From NCBI RefSeq assembly GCF_031458235.1, contig NZ_JAVDYB010000001.1:1447001-1511000 (forward strand): a stretch of DNA of 64,000 nucleotides, in the 5' to 3' direction. Of this stretch, positions 45,559-54,594 are shown piece after piece (position 1 is the stretch's first letter; every line of letters begins with the position of its first letter). Source of the DNA: Catenuloplanes atrovinosus. Lineage in GTDB: Bacteria; Actinomycetota; Actinomycetes; Mycobacteriales; Micromonosporaceae. Below the pieces are notes generated by a model. The model saw nothing but the letters and a program-made list of their open reading frames with translations. It did not search any database and was not told where the DNA came from. Position numbers and translations under genes: made by a program.

Positions 45559-45686
45559 TCGACCTGGCCGGCGACTCGATGCTGCGGAGTCTGACGCGCG
45601 GCGTGGACGTCGAGCGGCGACTCCAGGAGCTGTACGGGATGCCGGAGCCGGACGACCACGCCGAGGCGGTCAGCGCCCGGGGCTGA
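45522..45686 (+). CDS. Small protein overlapping the ECF sigma gene
   Basis: A 54-residue acidic protein (MENDEHLEVDRLIDLAGDSM; later GVDVERRLQELYGMPEPDDH). Its start lies 37 bp inside the sigma gene in another frame, after a purine-rich GGAGGAGGGAGGTGGAG, so it is translated from the same mRNA. The position is that usually taken by an anti-sigma factor, but there is no zinc-binding HxxxCxxC or membrane helix. It could be a small regulator of the sigma factor (inference). Confidence 0.6.
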   Translation: MENDEHLEVDRLIDLAGDSMLRSLTRGVDVERRLQELYGMPEPDDHAEAVSARG

Positions 45687-45725
45687 CAGGTGACGCGGGG
45701 TGGCCACCGGCCACCCCGCCTCGCA

Positions 45726-48700
45726 TCAGCGGTCCTCCAGGTCGCCCTCGGTGCGCAGGTAGACGTCGCGCAGGGCGTCCAGGGTGGGCTGGTCCGGGTG
45801 CTCCCACATGCCGCGGTCGGCGGCCTCGAGCAGGCGTTCGGCGATGCCGTGCAGGGCCCAGGGGTTGGACTGCTCGAAGAACTTCTGGTTCTCCTCGTCG
45901 AGCACGTAGGTCTGGGCCAGCGTGTCGTACATCCAGTCGGCGACCACGCCCGCGGTGGCGTCGTAGCCGAACAGGTAGTCGACGGTGGCGGCCAGCTCGA
46001 ACGCGCCCTTGTAGCCGTGCCGGCGCATGGCGGCGATCCAGCGCGGGTTGACCACGCGGGCGCGGAACACGCGGGCGGTCTCCTCGGACAGCGCGCGGGT
46101 GCGTACCGCGGCGGGCTGGGTGCTGTCGCCGATGTACGCGCGCGGGGCCGTGCCGGTCAGCGCGCGCACCGTCGCGATCATGCCGCCGTGGTACTGGAAG
46201 TAGTCGTCGGAGTCGGCGATGTCGTGCTCGCGGGTGTCCACGTTCTTCGCCGCGATCGACATGCGCCTGTAGACGGTCTCCATGTCGGCGCGCGCGGCCA
46301 CACCGTCGAGCCCGCGCCCGTACGCGTAGCCGCCCCACACCGCGTACACCTCGGCCAGGTCCGCGTCGCCGCGCCAGTTCCGGCTGTCGATCAGCGGCAG
46401 GATACCGGCGCCGTACGCGCCCGGCTTCGACCCGAAGACGCGCAGCGTCGCCCGCCGCGGGTCACCGTGCGCCTCGAGGTCCGCCGCCACGTGCGCCCGC
46501 ACGAAGTTGAGATCCGCGGGCTCGTCCAGCTCGGCCACCAGGCGCACCGCGTCGTCCAGCAGCGCCACCACGTGCGGGAACGCGTCCCGGAAGAAGCCGC
46601 TGATCCGGACGGTCACGTCCACCCGCGGCCGTCCCAGCTCGGCCAGCGGGACCACGGCCAGCCCGTTCACCCGGCGCGACGCCTCGTCCCAGGTCGGCCG
46701 CACGCCCAGCAGCGCCAGGATCTCCGCCACGTCGTCGCCGGCCGTGCGCATCGCGGCGGTGCCCCACACGGACAGCCCGACCGAGCGCGGCCACTCGCCG
46801 GTGTCCGCGCGGTAGCGGGCCACCAGCGACTCCGCCATCGCCTGCCCGGTCTCCCAGGCCAGCCGGCTCGGAATCGCCTTCGGGTCGACGGAGTAGAAGT
46901 TCCGCCCGGTCGGCAGCACGTTGATCAGGCCGCGCAGCGGCGACCCGCTCGGCCCGGCCGGCACGTAGCCGCCGTCCAGCGCGTGCAGCAGATGCGCCAT
47001 CTCGTCCGTGGTGCGATCCAGCCGCGGCACGATCTCCGTGGCCGCGAAGATCAAAACCTTTTCCACGACCTCGGGGGTACGTACGGCCGCGCGCGACACC
47101 ACGCCCGGGACCGCCGCCGGGTCCCACCCCCGCGCTTCCATCTCCTCGACCAGGGACTTCGCCACCGCCTCCACGGCGTCCACCTCGGACTTCGGCGCGG
47201 ACCCGTCCTCGGCCAGGCCGAGCGCCTCGCGCAGTCCGGGCAGCGCCGCGACCCGGCCGGCCCACATCTGCCGCGCGCGCAGCATCGCCAGCACCAGGTT
47301 CACCCGGGCCTCGCCGCCCGGCGCCTCGCCCAGCACGTGCAGCCCGTCGCGGATCTGCACGTCCTTGACCTCGCACAGCCAGCCGTCCACGTGCAGCAGG
47401 AAGTCGTCGAACTCCGCGTCGTGCGGCCGGTCGGTCACGCCCAGATCGTGATCGAGCTTTGCGGCCTGCAGCAGCGTCCAGATCTGCGCGCGGATCGCCG
47501 GCAGCTTCGCCGGGTCCAGCGCCGCGATGGTCGCGTGCTCGTCCAGCAACTGCTCCAGCCGGGCCATGTCGCCGTACGACTCCGCGCGCGCCATCGGCGG
47601 CACCAGGTGATCGACGAGCGTGGCGTGCGCACGGCGCTTCGCCTGCGTACCCTCGCCGGGGTCGTTGACCAGGAACGGGTAGATCAGCGGCAGGTCGCCG
47701 AGCGCCGCGTCCGGCCCGCACGCGGCGGACAGGCCCACGGTCTTGCCGGGCAGCCACTCCAGGTTGCCGTGCTTGCCGAGGTGCACGACCGCGTGCGCGC
47801 CGAAGTTCGCCGCCAGCCAGCGGTAGGCGGCCAGGTAGTGGTGGCTGGCCGGCAGGTCCGGGTCGTGGTAGATCGCGACCGGGTTCTCGCCGAACCCGCG
47901 CGGCGGCTGCACCATCACGACCACGTTGTTGCCGCGCAGCGCCGCCAGCACGATCTCGCCGTCCGGGTCGCCGCTCCGGTCGACGTAGAGCTCGCCCGGC
48001 GCCGGCCCCCAGTGCCGCTCGGTCTCCTCGCGCAGCTCCGCCGGCAGCGTGGCGAACCAGGCGCGGTACTCCGCCGCGGGGATCCGGATCGGGTTGCCCT
48101 CCAACTGCTCCTCGGTCAGCCAGTTCGGGTCCTGGCCGCCGGCCGCGATCAGCGCGTGCATCAGCGCGTCGCCGTCCTGCGCCGCCACGCCGGGGAACTC
48201 GCCCACGTCGTACCCGCGCTCGCTCATCGCCCTGAGCAGGCGCACCGCGGAGGCCGGCGAGTCCAGGCCGACCGCGTTGCCGATCCGGGAGTGCTTGGTC
48301 GGGTACGCCGACAGCATCAGCACGATCCGGCGCTCCGCGGGCGGGACGTGCCGCAGCCGCGCGTGCCCGGCCGCGATGCCCGCCACCCGCCGCGCCCGCT
48401 CCGGGTCGGCCACGTAGACGGTCAGCCCGTCGGCGTCGGTCTCCTTGAACGAGAACGGCACCGTGATGATCCGGCCGTCGAACTCCGGCACCGCCACCTG
48501 CGTGGCAGCGTCCAGCGGTGACAGCCCGTCGTCGTTGCCGTCCCAGGTCGCCCGGTCGCTGGTCAGGCACAGCCCCTGCAGGATCGGCACGTCCAGCCGC
48601 GCCAGCTCGCCCACGTCCCACGCGTCGTCGTCGCCCCCGGCCTGCGCCGCCGCCGGCACGATCCCGCCCGCGCCGCCGGCCGCCAGCACGGTCACGATCA

Positions 48701-49328
48701 GCGCGTCGGCCTCGCGCAGCGCCTCCAGAAGATCGTCATCCGGGGTACGCAGCGAGGCGCAGAAGATCGGCAGCGGCCGCGCGCCGGCGTCCTCCACCGC
48801 GTCCGCGAGCGCGTGCACGAACCCGGTGTTCCCCGCCATGTGGTGCGCGCGGTAGTACAGGATCGCGATCGCCGGGCCGTGCGGGTTCCTCGGCTCCGGC
48901 CGTTCCAGCCGCCCCCACGCCGGTGCCGGCTCCGGCGCCGCGAACCCGTGCCCGGTGAGCAGGATCGTGTCGCTCAGGAAGTGGTGCAGCTCGGCCAGGT
49001 TCGCCGGCCCACCGTGCGCCAGGTACATGTGCGCCTCGGCCGCGAGGTTCGCCGCCACCGTGGACAGCCGCATCAGCTCCGCGTCCGGCGCCTGCTCCCC
49101 GCCGAGCACCACGACCGGCCGCTGCTGGGCCAGGAGCGCGTCGATGCCCTCCTCCCACGCCCGGTGGCCGCCCAGAATCCGGACCACCACCAGATCCGTA
49201 CCCTCGGTAAGCCCGTCCAGATCCTCGACCGCGGTGCGGGCCGGGTTCGCCAGCCGGAAGTCCGCGCCACTGGCACGGGCACTCAGCAGATCGGTGTCGG
49301 ACGTCGACAGCAGCAGGACGCGGGGCAC
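45726..49328 (-). CDS. cobN: Aerobic cobaltochelatase subunit CobN
   Basis: A 1200-residue protein, the large subunit of the ATP-dependent cobaltochelatase that inserts Co2+ into hydrogenobyrinic acid a,c-diamide, related to magnesium chelatase ChlH/BchH. Recognisable segments: MPRVLLLSTSDTDLLSARAS, VLILYYRAHHMAGNTGFVHA-like AIAILYYRAHHMAGNTGF, HLGKHGNLEWLPGKTVGLS and PTGRNFYSVDPKAIPSRLAW. Full length. GTG 49328 is preceded by GGGGAGGAG. The leader carries a cobalamin riboswitch, so expression should fall when B12 is plentiful. The partner subunits CobS/CobT (or ChlI/ChlD-like) are not in this window. Confidence 0.95.
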   Translation of the reverse strand: MPRVLLLSTSDTDLLSARASGADFRLANPARTAVEDLDGLTEGTDLVVVRILGGHRAWEEGIDALLAQQRPVVVLGGEQAPDAELMRLSTVAANLAAEAHMYLAHGGPANLAELHHFLSDTILLTGHGFAAPEPAPAWGRLERPEPRNPHGPAIAILYYRAHHMAGNTGFVHALADAVEDAGARPLPIFCASLRTPDDDLLEALREADALIVTVLAAGGAGGIVPAAAQAGGDDDAWDVGELARLDVPILQGLCLTSDRATWDGNDDGLSPLDAATQVAVPEFDGRIITVPFSFKETDADGLTVYVADPERARRVAGIAAGHARLRHVPPAERRIVLMLSAYPTKHSRIGNAVGLDSPASAVRLLRAMSERGYDVGEFPGVAAQDGDALMHALIAAGGQDPNWLTEEQLEGNPIRIPAAEYRAWFATLPAELREETERHWGPAPGELYVDRSGDPDGEIVLAALRGNNVVVMVQPPRGFGENPVAIYHDPDLPASHHYLAAYRWLAANFGAHAVVHLGKHGNLEWLPGKTVGLSAACGPDAALGDLPLIYPFLVNDPGEGTQAKRRAHATLVDHLVPPMARAESYGDMARLEQLLDEHATIAALDPAKLPAIRAQIWTLLQAAKLDHDLGVTDRPHDAEFDDFLLHVDGWLCEVKDVQIRDGLHVLGEAPGGEARVNLVLAMLRARQMWAGRVAALPGLREALGLAEDGSAPKSEVDAVEAVAKSLVEEMEARGWDPAAVPGVVSRAAVRTPEVVEKVLIFAATEIVPRLDRTTDEMAHLLHALDGGYVPAGPSGSPLRGLINVLPTGRNFYSVDPKAIPSRLAWETGQAMAESLVARYRADTGEWPRSVGLSVWGTAAMRTAGDDVAEILALLGVRPTWDEASRRVNGLAVVPLAELGRPRVDVTVRISGFFRDAFPHVVALLDDAVRLVAELDEPADLNFVRAHVAADLEAHGDPRRATLRVFGSKPGAYGAGILPLIDSRNWRGDADLAEVYAVWGGYAYGRGLDGVAARADMETVYRRMSIAAKNVDTREHDIADSDDYFQYHGGMIATVRALTGTAPRAYIGDSTQPAAVRTRALSEETARVFRARVVNPRWIAAMRRHGYKGAFELAATVDYLFGYDATAGVVADWMYDTLAQTYVLDEENQKFFEQSNPWALHGIAERLLEAADRGMWEHPDQPTLDALRDVYLRTEGDLEDR

Positions 49329-49371
49329 CGCGGGCTCCTCCCCGGGGTCCTCGCCCCAGATCGTGACGGTT

Positions 49372-49522
49372 GACGCGGCGACCGGAGTCTCCTGGCTCCC
49401 GGATCGGCGCTCGCCCCGACCTTCCCGCCATCACGGCCGTGGTCGTCCTGGGGTCCGCTCCCCGGTGACAGTGGCGGGACCGCGCCGGACTCCCACCGGC
49501 TTCCTCCACCGTCGCCGCGCGC
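49372..49522 (-). ncRNA. Cobalamin riboswitch of cobN
   Basis: On the minus strand the leader shows the class signatures in order: GAGGAAGCCGGTGGGAGTCC, then GGCGCGGTCCCGCCACTGT, and the B12 box GCCAGGAGACTC (49396-49385). P1 is an 8-10-bp helix between GCGGCGAC (from 49518) and GTCGCCGC (from 49382). It ends about 45 nt before the cobN start, and the sequence next to the ribosome site (GGACCCC / GGGGAGG, about 49339-49353) can pair, so control is likely at translation start. It should switch cobN off when adenosylcobalamin binds. Confidence 0.92.
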
Positions 49523-49647
49523 TCATTGTGCAGCCCTCCCACTCTCCCGATCCTCGCCCCCACCCGTCAAGCCACCCCCAGTGATCTTGCTCGCCCTCCC
49601 CACCCTCGCCTCTGGTCGCCTCATCTCTGATCGCCTCGCCTCTGGTC

Positions 49648-49762
49648 GCGTCGCCACGCCATGCGTCGCCAAGCCATGCGTCGCCACGCCACGCGTCGCC
49701 ACGCCACGCCACGCCACGCGTCGCCACGCCACGCGTCGCCACGCCACGCGTCGCCTCCCGCC
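49648..49762. repeat. 15-bp tandem array between cobN and cobG
   Basis: Six or so units of GCGTCGCCACGCCAC (49648-49762), with two early variants and one 10-bp insertion. It lies just beyond the cobN riboswitch. It contains no convincing gene, although frames stay open because the unit is a multiple of 3. Confidence 0.8.
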
Positions 49763-49986
49763 GCCCGACCTCGGGTGGCCTGGCCTCGTATTGCGTCGGG
49801 TCCGCCCGTTCCCGACTCGCCCGACTCCGCCTCGCATCTCTCCGCCTCGCTCAGGTCACATACGGCATTCCCGATATGCGGCCTTTGCCGATCGGGCGCG
49901 GTTGACCGATAGCTAACCGCCTCGTGGTCCACCTGCGAGTTGTATGCGGGCATTCATGTCGTGCGCGCGCTCATAAAAGATGAAAT

Positions 49987-50007
49987 ATCGGGCGCGGAGC
50001 GCCCGAT
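49987..50007. terminator. Perfect 9-bp hairpin
   Basis: ATCGGGCGC (49987-49995), GGA loop, GCGCCCGAT (49999-50007). On the minus strand it is followed by a T-rich ATTTCATCTTTTATG, so it would act as a terminator for leftward transcription heading into the cobN region. On the plus strand there is no U-tract. Just upstream, GCGGTT (49898-49903) and AACCGC (49915-49920) form a separate dyad. Confidence 0.5.
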
Positions 50008-50069
50008 CGAGACTGCTGAGCGTGTCCCGCCGAAGTGGCGGCTTCGCCCGCGTTGCGTCCTGCGCCCAC

Positions 50070-50235
50070 GCTGGCGTGCCTCGCTCACGCTGGCGTGCCT
50101 CGCTCACGCTGGCGTGCCGCGCTCACGCTGGCGTGCCGCGCTCACGCTGGCGTGCCTCGCTCACGCTGGCGTGCCTCGCTCACGCTGGCGTGCCTCGCCC
50201 ACGCTGACGTGCCGCGCCCACGCTGACGTGTGGCT
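50070..50235. repeat. 19-bp dyad repeats upstream of cobG
   Basis: About eight and a half tandem copies of a 19-bp unit (GCTGGCGTGCCTCGCTCAC, starting at 50070, 50089, 50108 and so on). Every unit junction forms the hyphenated dyad CACGC-TG-GCGTG, so the array is a row of evenly spaced inverted repeats, two helical turns minus about 2 bp apart. It ends about 140 bp before the cobG promoter. No gene is supported between 49329 and 50388. Confidence 0.9.
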
Positions 50236-50375
50236 CCGTTTGCCGGCGCCGTGCGCGTCGCGTCGGGCGCGCGTCCCTACGAATACGTCCCCCGTCCCCG
50301 CGCGGCGGGTGGGGGCGGTTGTGACGCACGTCGGGCTTGCGTGGCCGAACGTGAAGCGACCTCCGCGACAACCCG

Positions 50376-50381
50376 TAGTAT
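50376..50381 (+). promoter_or_regulatory. -10 box of the leaderless cobG operon
   Basis: TAGTAT lies exactly 7 nt before ATG 50389, the usual geometry of actinobacterial leaderless genes. There is no ribosome-binding site before that ATG. If correct, there is no room for a riboswitch in the cobG mRNA. Confidence 0.55.
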
Positions 50382-50388
50382 CCGCCGC

Positions 50389-51693
50389 ATGTCCCCGACT
50401 CCCGTCCCCGGCCGGCCGGCCGCGCCCGTGGTGGCGCGCACCGCGCCGTCCGGCGGCGTGGTGGTGCGCACCGGGCCGGATGCCTGCCCGACCGCGCTGC
50501 AGGTGCACGCCGCCGCGGACGGTGGTCTGGCCCGGGTGCGCATCCCCGGCGGGGTGGTCACCGCGGACCAGGCCCGCGTGCTCGCCCGCGCCGCCCGTGA
50601 GCTCGGCGACGGCCACCTCGACCAGACCTCGCGCGGCAATCTTCAGCTCCGCGCGCTCCCGCCCGGAGCCGAGACGGAACTCGGCGCCCGCCTGGCGGAG
50701 GCCGGCCTGCTGCCGTCCGCCACGCACGAGCGCGCCCGCAACATCGTCGCGTCGCCGCTGAGCGGCCTGGACGGCGCCGGCCTGGCCGACGTGCGCCCGC
50801 TGATCGGCGAGTTGGACGCCGCGCTGTGTGCCGCGCCCGCGCTCGCCGCGCTCTCCGGCCGCTTCCTCTTCGCGCTCGACGACGGCCGCGGCGACGTGGC
50901 CGCGCTGCACGCCGACATCTGCCTCGCGGCCGTCGCCGGCGGCGGGTTCGCGCTGCTCCTCGACGGCGTCGACCACGGCGTGCGCACTCCGGCGGGCGAC
51001 GCGCCCGGGCTCGCGGTCGCGGCGGCCGAGGCCTTCCTCGCGGAGCGTGCCGCACAGGGCTCCGCCGGCTGGCGAATGTCCGAGATTGATCAGGGTGCGA
51101 CGCGCGTCGCCGCCCGCCTCGGCGCCACCGCCGCGCCCGTGCGCGAGCGGCGCGACCCACCCGCCCCGCCGGCCGGCGTGATCGGGTCGGGCGCCGCGCT
51201 CGCCGTGATCGTCCCGCTCGGCCGGATCTCCGCCGGACAGCTCGACCTGCTCGCCGACCTCGCCGCCGAGGGCGCCGGCGAGCTGCGTTTCACGCCCTGG
51301 CGGGGCGTGGTCGTCCCCGGACCGGCGGACGCCGCCCGCCCGGCCGCCGCCGGGCTCGTCACCGGCACGGATTCCCCCTGGTACGGCGTGACCGCCTGCG
51401 CCGGCCGGCCCGGCTGCGCGAAGTCCCGCGCCGACGTCCGCGCGGACGCCACCGCCGTGGTCGCGCTCGACCCGCCGCGGGTCGCGCCGCGCGCGCTCCC
51501 GGTCCACTGGGCCGGCTGCGAGCGCGCCTGCGGCCACCCCGCGACGCCGCACGTGCTCGTGCTGGCCACGCCGGGCGGCTACCGCGTCGACGGGTCCGAC
51601 GATCAGACCGCCGCCGACCTCGACCGGCTCGCCGCCGTGGTCGCCGGTGCCCGCACCAACCCGACGTACCCCGCACAGGAGACCGGCGCGTGA
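50389..51693 (+). CDS. cobG: Precorrin-3B synthase CobG
   Basis: A 434-residue protein of the nitrite/sulfite-reductase ferredoxin-like fold. It has [20 protein letters not shown] in the first half and the 4Fe-4S cluster motif in the second, with Cys residues in [16 protein letters not shown] and [14 protein letters not shown]. CobG is an O2-dependent monooxygenase that makes precorrin-3B from precorrin-3A in the aerobic B12 pathway. It is the first gene of a tight operon with cobH and cobIJ (4-bp and 1-bp overlaps). Confidence 0.93.
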   Translation: MSPTPVPGRPAAPVVARTAPSGGVVVRTGPDACPTALQVHAAADGGLARVRIPGGVVTADQARVLARAARELGDGHLDQTSRGNLQLRALPPGAETELGARLAEAGLLPSATHERARNIVASPLSGLDGAGLADVRPLIGELDAALCAAPALAALSGRFLFALDDGRGDVAALHADICLAAVAGGGFALLLDGVDHGVRTPAGDAPGLAVAAAEAFLAERAAQGSAGWRMSEIDQGATRVAARLGATAAPVRERRDPPAPPAGVIGSGAALAVIVPLGRISAGQLDLLADLAAEGAGELRFTPWRGVVVPGPADAARPAAAGLVTGTDSPWYGVTACAGRPGCAKSRADVRADATAVVALDPPRVAPRALPVHWAGCERACGHPATPHVLVLATPGGYRVDGSDDQTAADLDRLAAVVAGARTNPTYPAQETGA

Positions 51694-52322
51694 CCGTTTA
51701 CGACTATGTGCGCGACGGGGCGGAGATCTACCGCCGCTCGTTCGCCACGATCCGCGCGGAGGCGCGGCTCGACGGACTGCCGGACGACGTCGCGCGCGTC
51801 GCGGTCCGCATGATCCACTCCTGCGGGATGACCGACCTGGTGGACGACCTCGCCTACTCGCCCGGCGTGGTGGCCCGGGCCGGGGAGGCGCTGCGCGCCG
51901 GCGCCCCCATCCTCTGCGACGCGCACATGGTCGCGGCCGGGGTCACCCGCCGCCGGCTGCCCGCGGACAACGAGGTGATCTGCACGCTGCGCGACCCTCG
52001 CGTACCGGCGCTGGCCGATGAACTCGGCACCACCCGATCCGCGGCGGCGCTGGAGCTGTGGCGGGACCACCTCGGCGGCGCGGTCGTCGCGGTCGGCAAC
52101 GCGCCCACCGCGCTGTTCCGGCTGCTGGAGATGCTGGACGCGGGCGCGCCCCGGCCCGCCGCGATCATCGGCATCCCGGTCGGCTTCATCGGCGCGGCCG
52201 AGTCCAAGGCGGCGCTGGCCGTACACCCGGCGGGGTGTGAGTTCCTGGTGGTGCACGGCCGCCGGGGCGGCAGCGCGATGACCGCGGCGGCGCTCAACGC
52301 CATCGCCAGCGAGGAGGAGTAA
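51690..52322 (+). CDS. cobH: Precorrin-8X methylmutase CobH
   Basis: A 210-residue CobH/CbiC protein. It has the catalytic-His region [40 protein letters not shown] and [20 protein letters not shown]. It moves the methyl group from C-11 to C-12 to give hydrogenobyrinic acid. GTG start overlapping the cobG stop by 4 bp. Confidence 0.95.
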   Translation: MTVYDYVRDGAEIYRRSFATIRAEARLDGLPDDVARVAVRMIHSCGMTDLVDDLAYSPGVVARAGEALRAGAPILCDAHMVAAGVTRRRLPADNEVICTLRDPRVPALADELGTTRSAAALELWRDHLGGAVVAVGNAPTALFRLLEMLDAGAPRPAAIIGIPVGFIGAAESKAALAVHPAGCEFLVVHGRRGGSAMTAAALNAIASEEE

Positions 52323-53824
52323 TGGGCACCGGCCGGCTCTACGGCGTCGGACTCGGACCGGGCGATCCGGAGCTGGTGACCGTCAAGGCCGCCCGCCTGA
52401 TCGGCGCCGCCGACGTGATCGCCTTCCACAGCGCCCGGCACGGGCGCAGCATCGCCCGCGGGATCGCGGCGCCCTACCGGCGTGCCGGGCAGATCGAGGA
52501 GGCGCTGGTCTACCCGGTGACCACCGAGACCACGAACCACCCGGGCGGCTACCGCGGCGCGCTGGAGGACTTCTACGCGGACGCGGCCGGCCGGCTCGCC
52601 GCGCACCTGGACGCCGGGCGCGACGTGGTGGTGCTCTGCGAGGGCGACCCGTTCTTCTACGGCTCCTACATGCACATGCACAAACGCCTCTCCACCCGGT
52701 ACGAGACGACGGTCGTCCCGGGCGTCACCTCGATCGCCGGCGCGTCCGCGGAGCTCGGCCGCCCGCTGGTCGAGGCGGAGGAGACGCTGACCGTGCTGCC
52801 CGGCACGCTGCCGCCCGCGGAGCTCGCCTCCCGGCTGGCCGCCGCCGACTCCGCCGCGATCATGAAGCTGGGCCGCACGTTCGGCGCGGTACGGGACGCG
52901 CTGGAGTCGGCCGGCCGCCTCGACGACGCCTGGTACGTCGAGCGCGCCAGCACCCCACAGCAGCGGATCGCGCCGCTGGCCTCGGTGGACCCCGCGACCG
53001 TCCCGTACTTCTCGGTGGCGCTGCTGCCCAGCCGGGTGCACGCCACCACGGCCGCCGCGCTGGCCGGCGCCGCGGCGGAGCCGGCCGGCACCGGCGCGGT
53101 CACCGTGGTCGGCCTGGGCCCGGCCGGCCGGGAGTGGCTGACGCCGCAGGCGCAGGAGGCGCTGAGCGCCGCGACCGACCTGGTCGGCTACGGCCCGTAC
53201 CTGGATCGGGTGCCGGCCAACCCGCGGCAGGCCCGGCACCCCAGCGACAACCGGGTGGAGTCGGAGCGGGCCGAGTTCGCGCTGGCGCTCGCCGCGCGCG
53301 GCCGGCGCGTCGCCGTGGTCTCGTCCGGCGATCCGGGAGTGTTCGCGATGGCCAGCGCCGTGCTGGAGGTGGCGGCCACGGAGCCGTACGCGTCGATCCC
53401 GGTGCGGGTGCTGCCCGGGCTCACCGCGGCGCAGGCGGTGGCCAGCCGGGCCGGCGCGCCGCTCGGGCACGACTACGCGGTGATCTCGCTCTCCGACCGG
53501 CTCAAGCCGTGGGACGTGATCGAGGAGCGCGTGACCGCGGCCGCCCGCGCCGACCTGGTCATCGCGATCTACAACCCGGCGTCGAGGTCCCGCACCTGGC
53601 AGGTGGAGAAGGCGCGCGACCTGATCCTGGAGCACCGGGGCCCGGACACGCCGGTGGTGCTGGGCCGCGACGTGGGCGGTGCCGGCGAGTCGGTGACCGT
53701 GGTCCGGCTCGCCGACCTGGACCCGGACGCGGTAGACATGCGTACCCTCCTGATCATCGGCTCCTCGCAGACCCGGCACGTGAACGGGACGGTGTTCACG
53801 CCGCGCCGCTACCCGGCGGGCTGA
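52322..53824 (+). CDS. cobIJ: Bifunctional CobI-CobJ methyltransferase
   Basis: A 500-residue fusion of two SAM-dependent tetrapyrrole methylases. The CobI half (1-about 250; YGVGLGPGDPELVTVKAARL, CEGDPFFYGSYMHMHKRL) is precorrin-2 C20-methyltransferase. The CobJ half (about 258-500; VVGLGPAGREWLTPQAQEAL, VVSSGDPGVFAMASAVLEV, IYNPASRSRTWQVEKARDL) is precorrin-3B C17-methyltransferase. This fusion is a known arrangement in actinobacteria. CobG, made from the same operon, acts between the two methylations. The last 29 bp overlap the convergent cobK gene. Confidence 0.95.
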   Translation: MGTGRLYGVGLGPGDPELVTVKAARLIGAADVIAFHSARHGRSIARGIAAPYRRAGQIEEALVYPVTTETTNHPGGYRGALEDFYADAAGRLAAHLDAGRDVVVLCEGDPFFYGSYMHMHKRLSTRYETTVVPGVTSIAGASAELGRPLVEAEETLTVLPGTLPPAELASRLAAADSAAIMKLGRTFGAVRDALESAGRLDDAWYVERASTPQQRIAPLASVDPATVPYFSVALLPSRVHATTAAALAGAAAEPAGTGAVTVVGLGPAGREWLTPQAQEALSAATDLVGYGPYLDRVPANPRQARHPSDNRVESERAEFALALAARGRRVAVVSSGDPGVFAMASAVLEVAATEPYASIPVRVLPGLTAAQAVASRAGAPLGHDYAVISLSDRLKPWDVIEERVTAAARADLVIAIYNPASRSRTWQVEKARDLILEHRGPDTPVVLGRDVGGAGESVTVVRLADLDPDAVDMRTLLIIGSSQTRHVNGTVFTPRRYPAG

Positions 53825-54545
53825 CCCAGGCCACCGCCTCCGCCACCGACGCGACCGAGGCGACGCCGGGCGGCGCGGGCGGCCGGTCGATCATCAGGAC
53901 CGGAACGCCCAGGTCCCGTGCCGCGTCGAGCTTGGCCGCGACCGCGGGGCTGCCGCTGTCCTTGGTGACGACCACGTCGACGCGGTGCTCGCGCAGCAGC
54001 GCCCGCTCACCCTCCACCGTGAACGGGCCGCGGTCGAGCAGCACCGACATCCGCGCCGGGAACGGCGGTGCCGGCGGCTCGACCGCGCGGACCAGGAACC
54101 ACACGTCGGACAGCGGCGCGAACGCGGCCAGCGTCTGCCGCCCGGTGGTCAGCAGCGCGCGCCGCCCGATCGCGGGCAGCGCGGCCACGGCGGCGGGAAG
54201 CGACGGCACCCGGTGCCAGACGTCGCCCGGCCGCGCGGTCCAGCCCGGCCGGCGCAGCAGCAGCAGCGGGGTGCCGGTGTCCGCGCAGGCCGTGGCCGCG
54301 GACGCGCTGATCGTGCCGGCGAACGGGTGGGTGGCGTCGACGACCGCGCCGGCCCGGCGCTCGCGCAGCCACGCGGCCAGCCCCGGCGCGCCCCCGAAAC
54401 CGCCGATCCGGACCTCGCCGGGCGGGAGCAGCGGCGCGCTGGTGCGGCCGGCCAGCGAGCTGACCACGGTGAGCCCGGGGAGCGCGTGCAGCGCGGTGGC
54501 GAGCCGGCGGCCCTCGGCCGTGCCACCCAGCACCAGCACCGTCAT
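53796..54545 (-). CDS. cobK: Precorrin-6A reductase CobK
   Basis: A 249-residue NADPH-dependent reductase: MTVLVLGGTAEGRRLATALH, VDATHPFAGTISASAATACA, LTTGRQTLAAFAPLSDVWFL and VVTKDSGSPAVAAKLDAARD. It reduces precorrin-6A to precorrin-6B. I start it at ATG 54545. It overlaps the 3' end of cobIJ by 29 bp and is divergent from cbiD, 49 bp away. Confidence 0.93.
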   Translation of the reverse strand: MTVLVLGGTAEGRRLATALHALPGLTVVSSLAGRTSAPLLPPGEVRIGGFGGAPGLAAWLRERRAGAVVDATHPFAGTISASAATACADTGTPLLLLRRPGWTARPGDVWHRVPSLPAAVAALPAIGRRALLTTGRQTLAAFAPLSDVWFLVRAVEPPAPPFPARMSVLLDRGPFTVEGERALLREHRVDVVVTKDSGSPAVAAKLDAARDLGVPVLMIDRPPAPPGVASVASVAEAVAWVSPPGSGAA

Positions 54546-54594
54546 CCGATCTTGAGGGGCCGACCCTCCCGCGTTCGCGCGCACGTCACCAGGC

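Noticed and set aside
45690-48521. A 943-codon open frame on the plus strand, antisense to cobN.
   Set aside because: It is the GC-rich shadow of cobN: Arg/His/Val-rich composition, no domain, while the minus strand gives a full-length CobN.
50070-50235. CRISPR array.
   Set aside because: The 19-bp units are directly tandem with no unique spacers, and no cas genes are nearby. The same holds for the 53-bp and 15-bp arrays.
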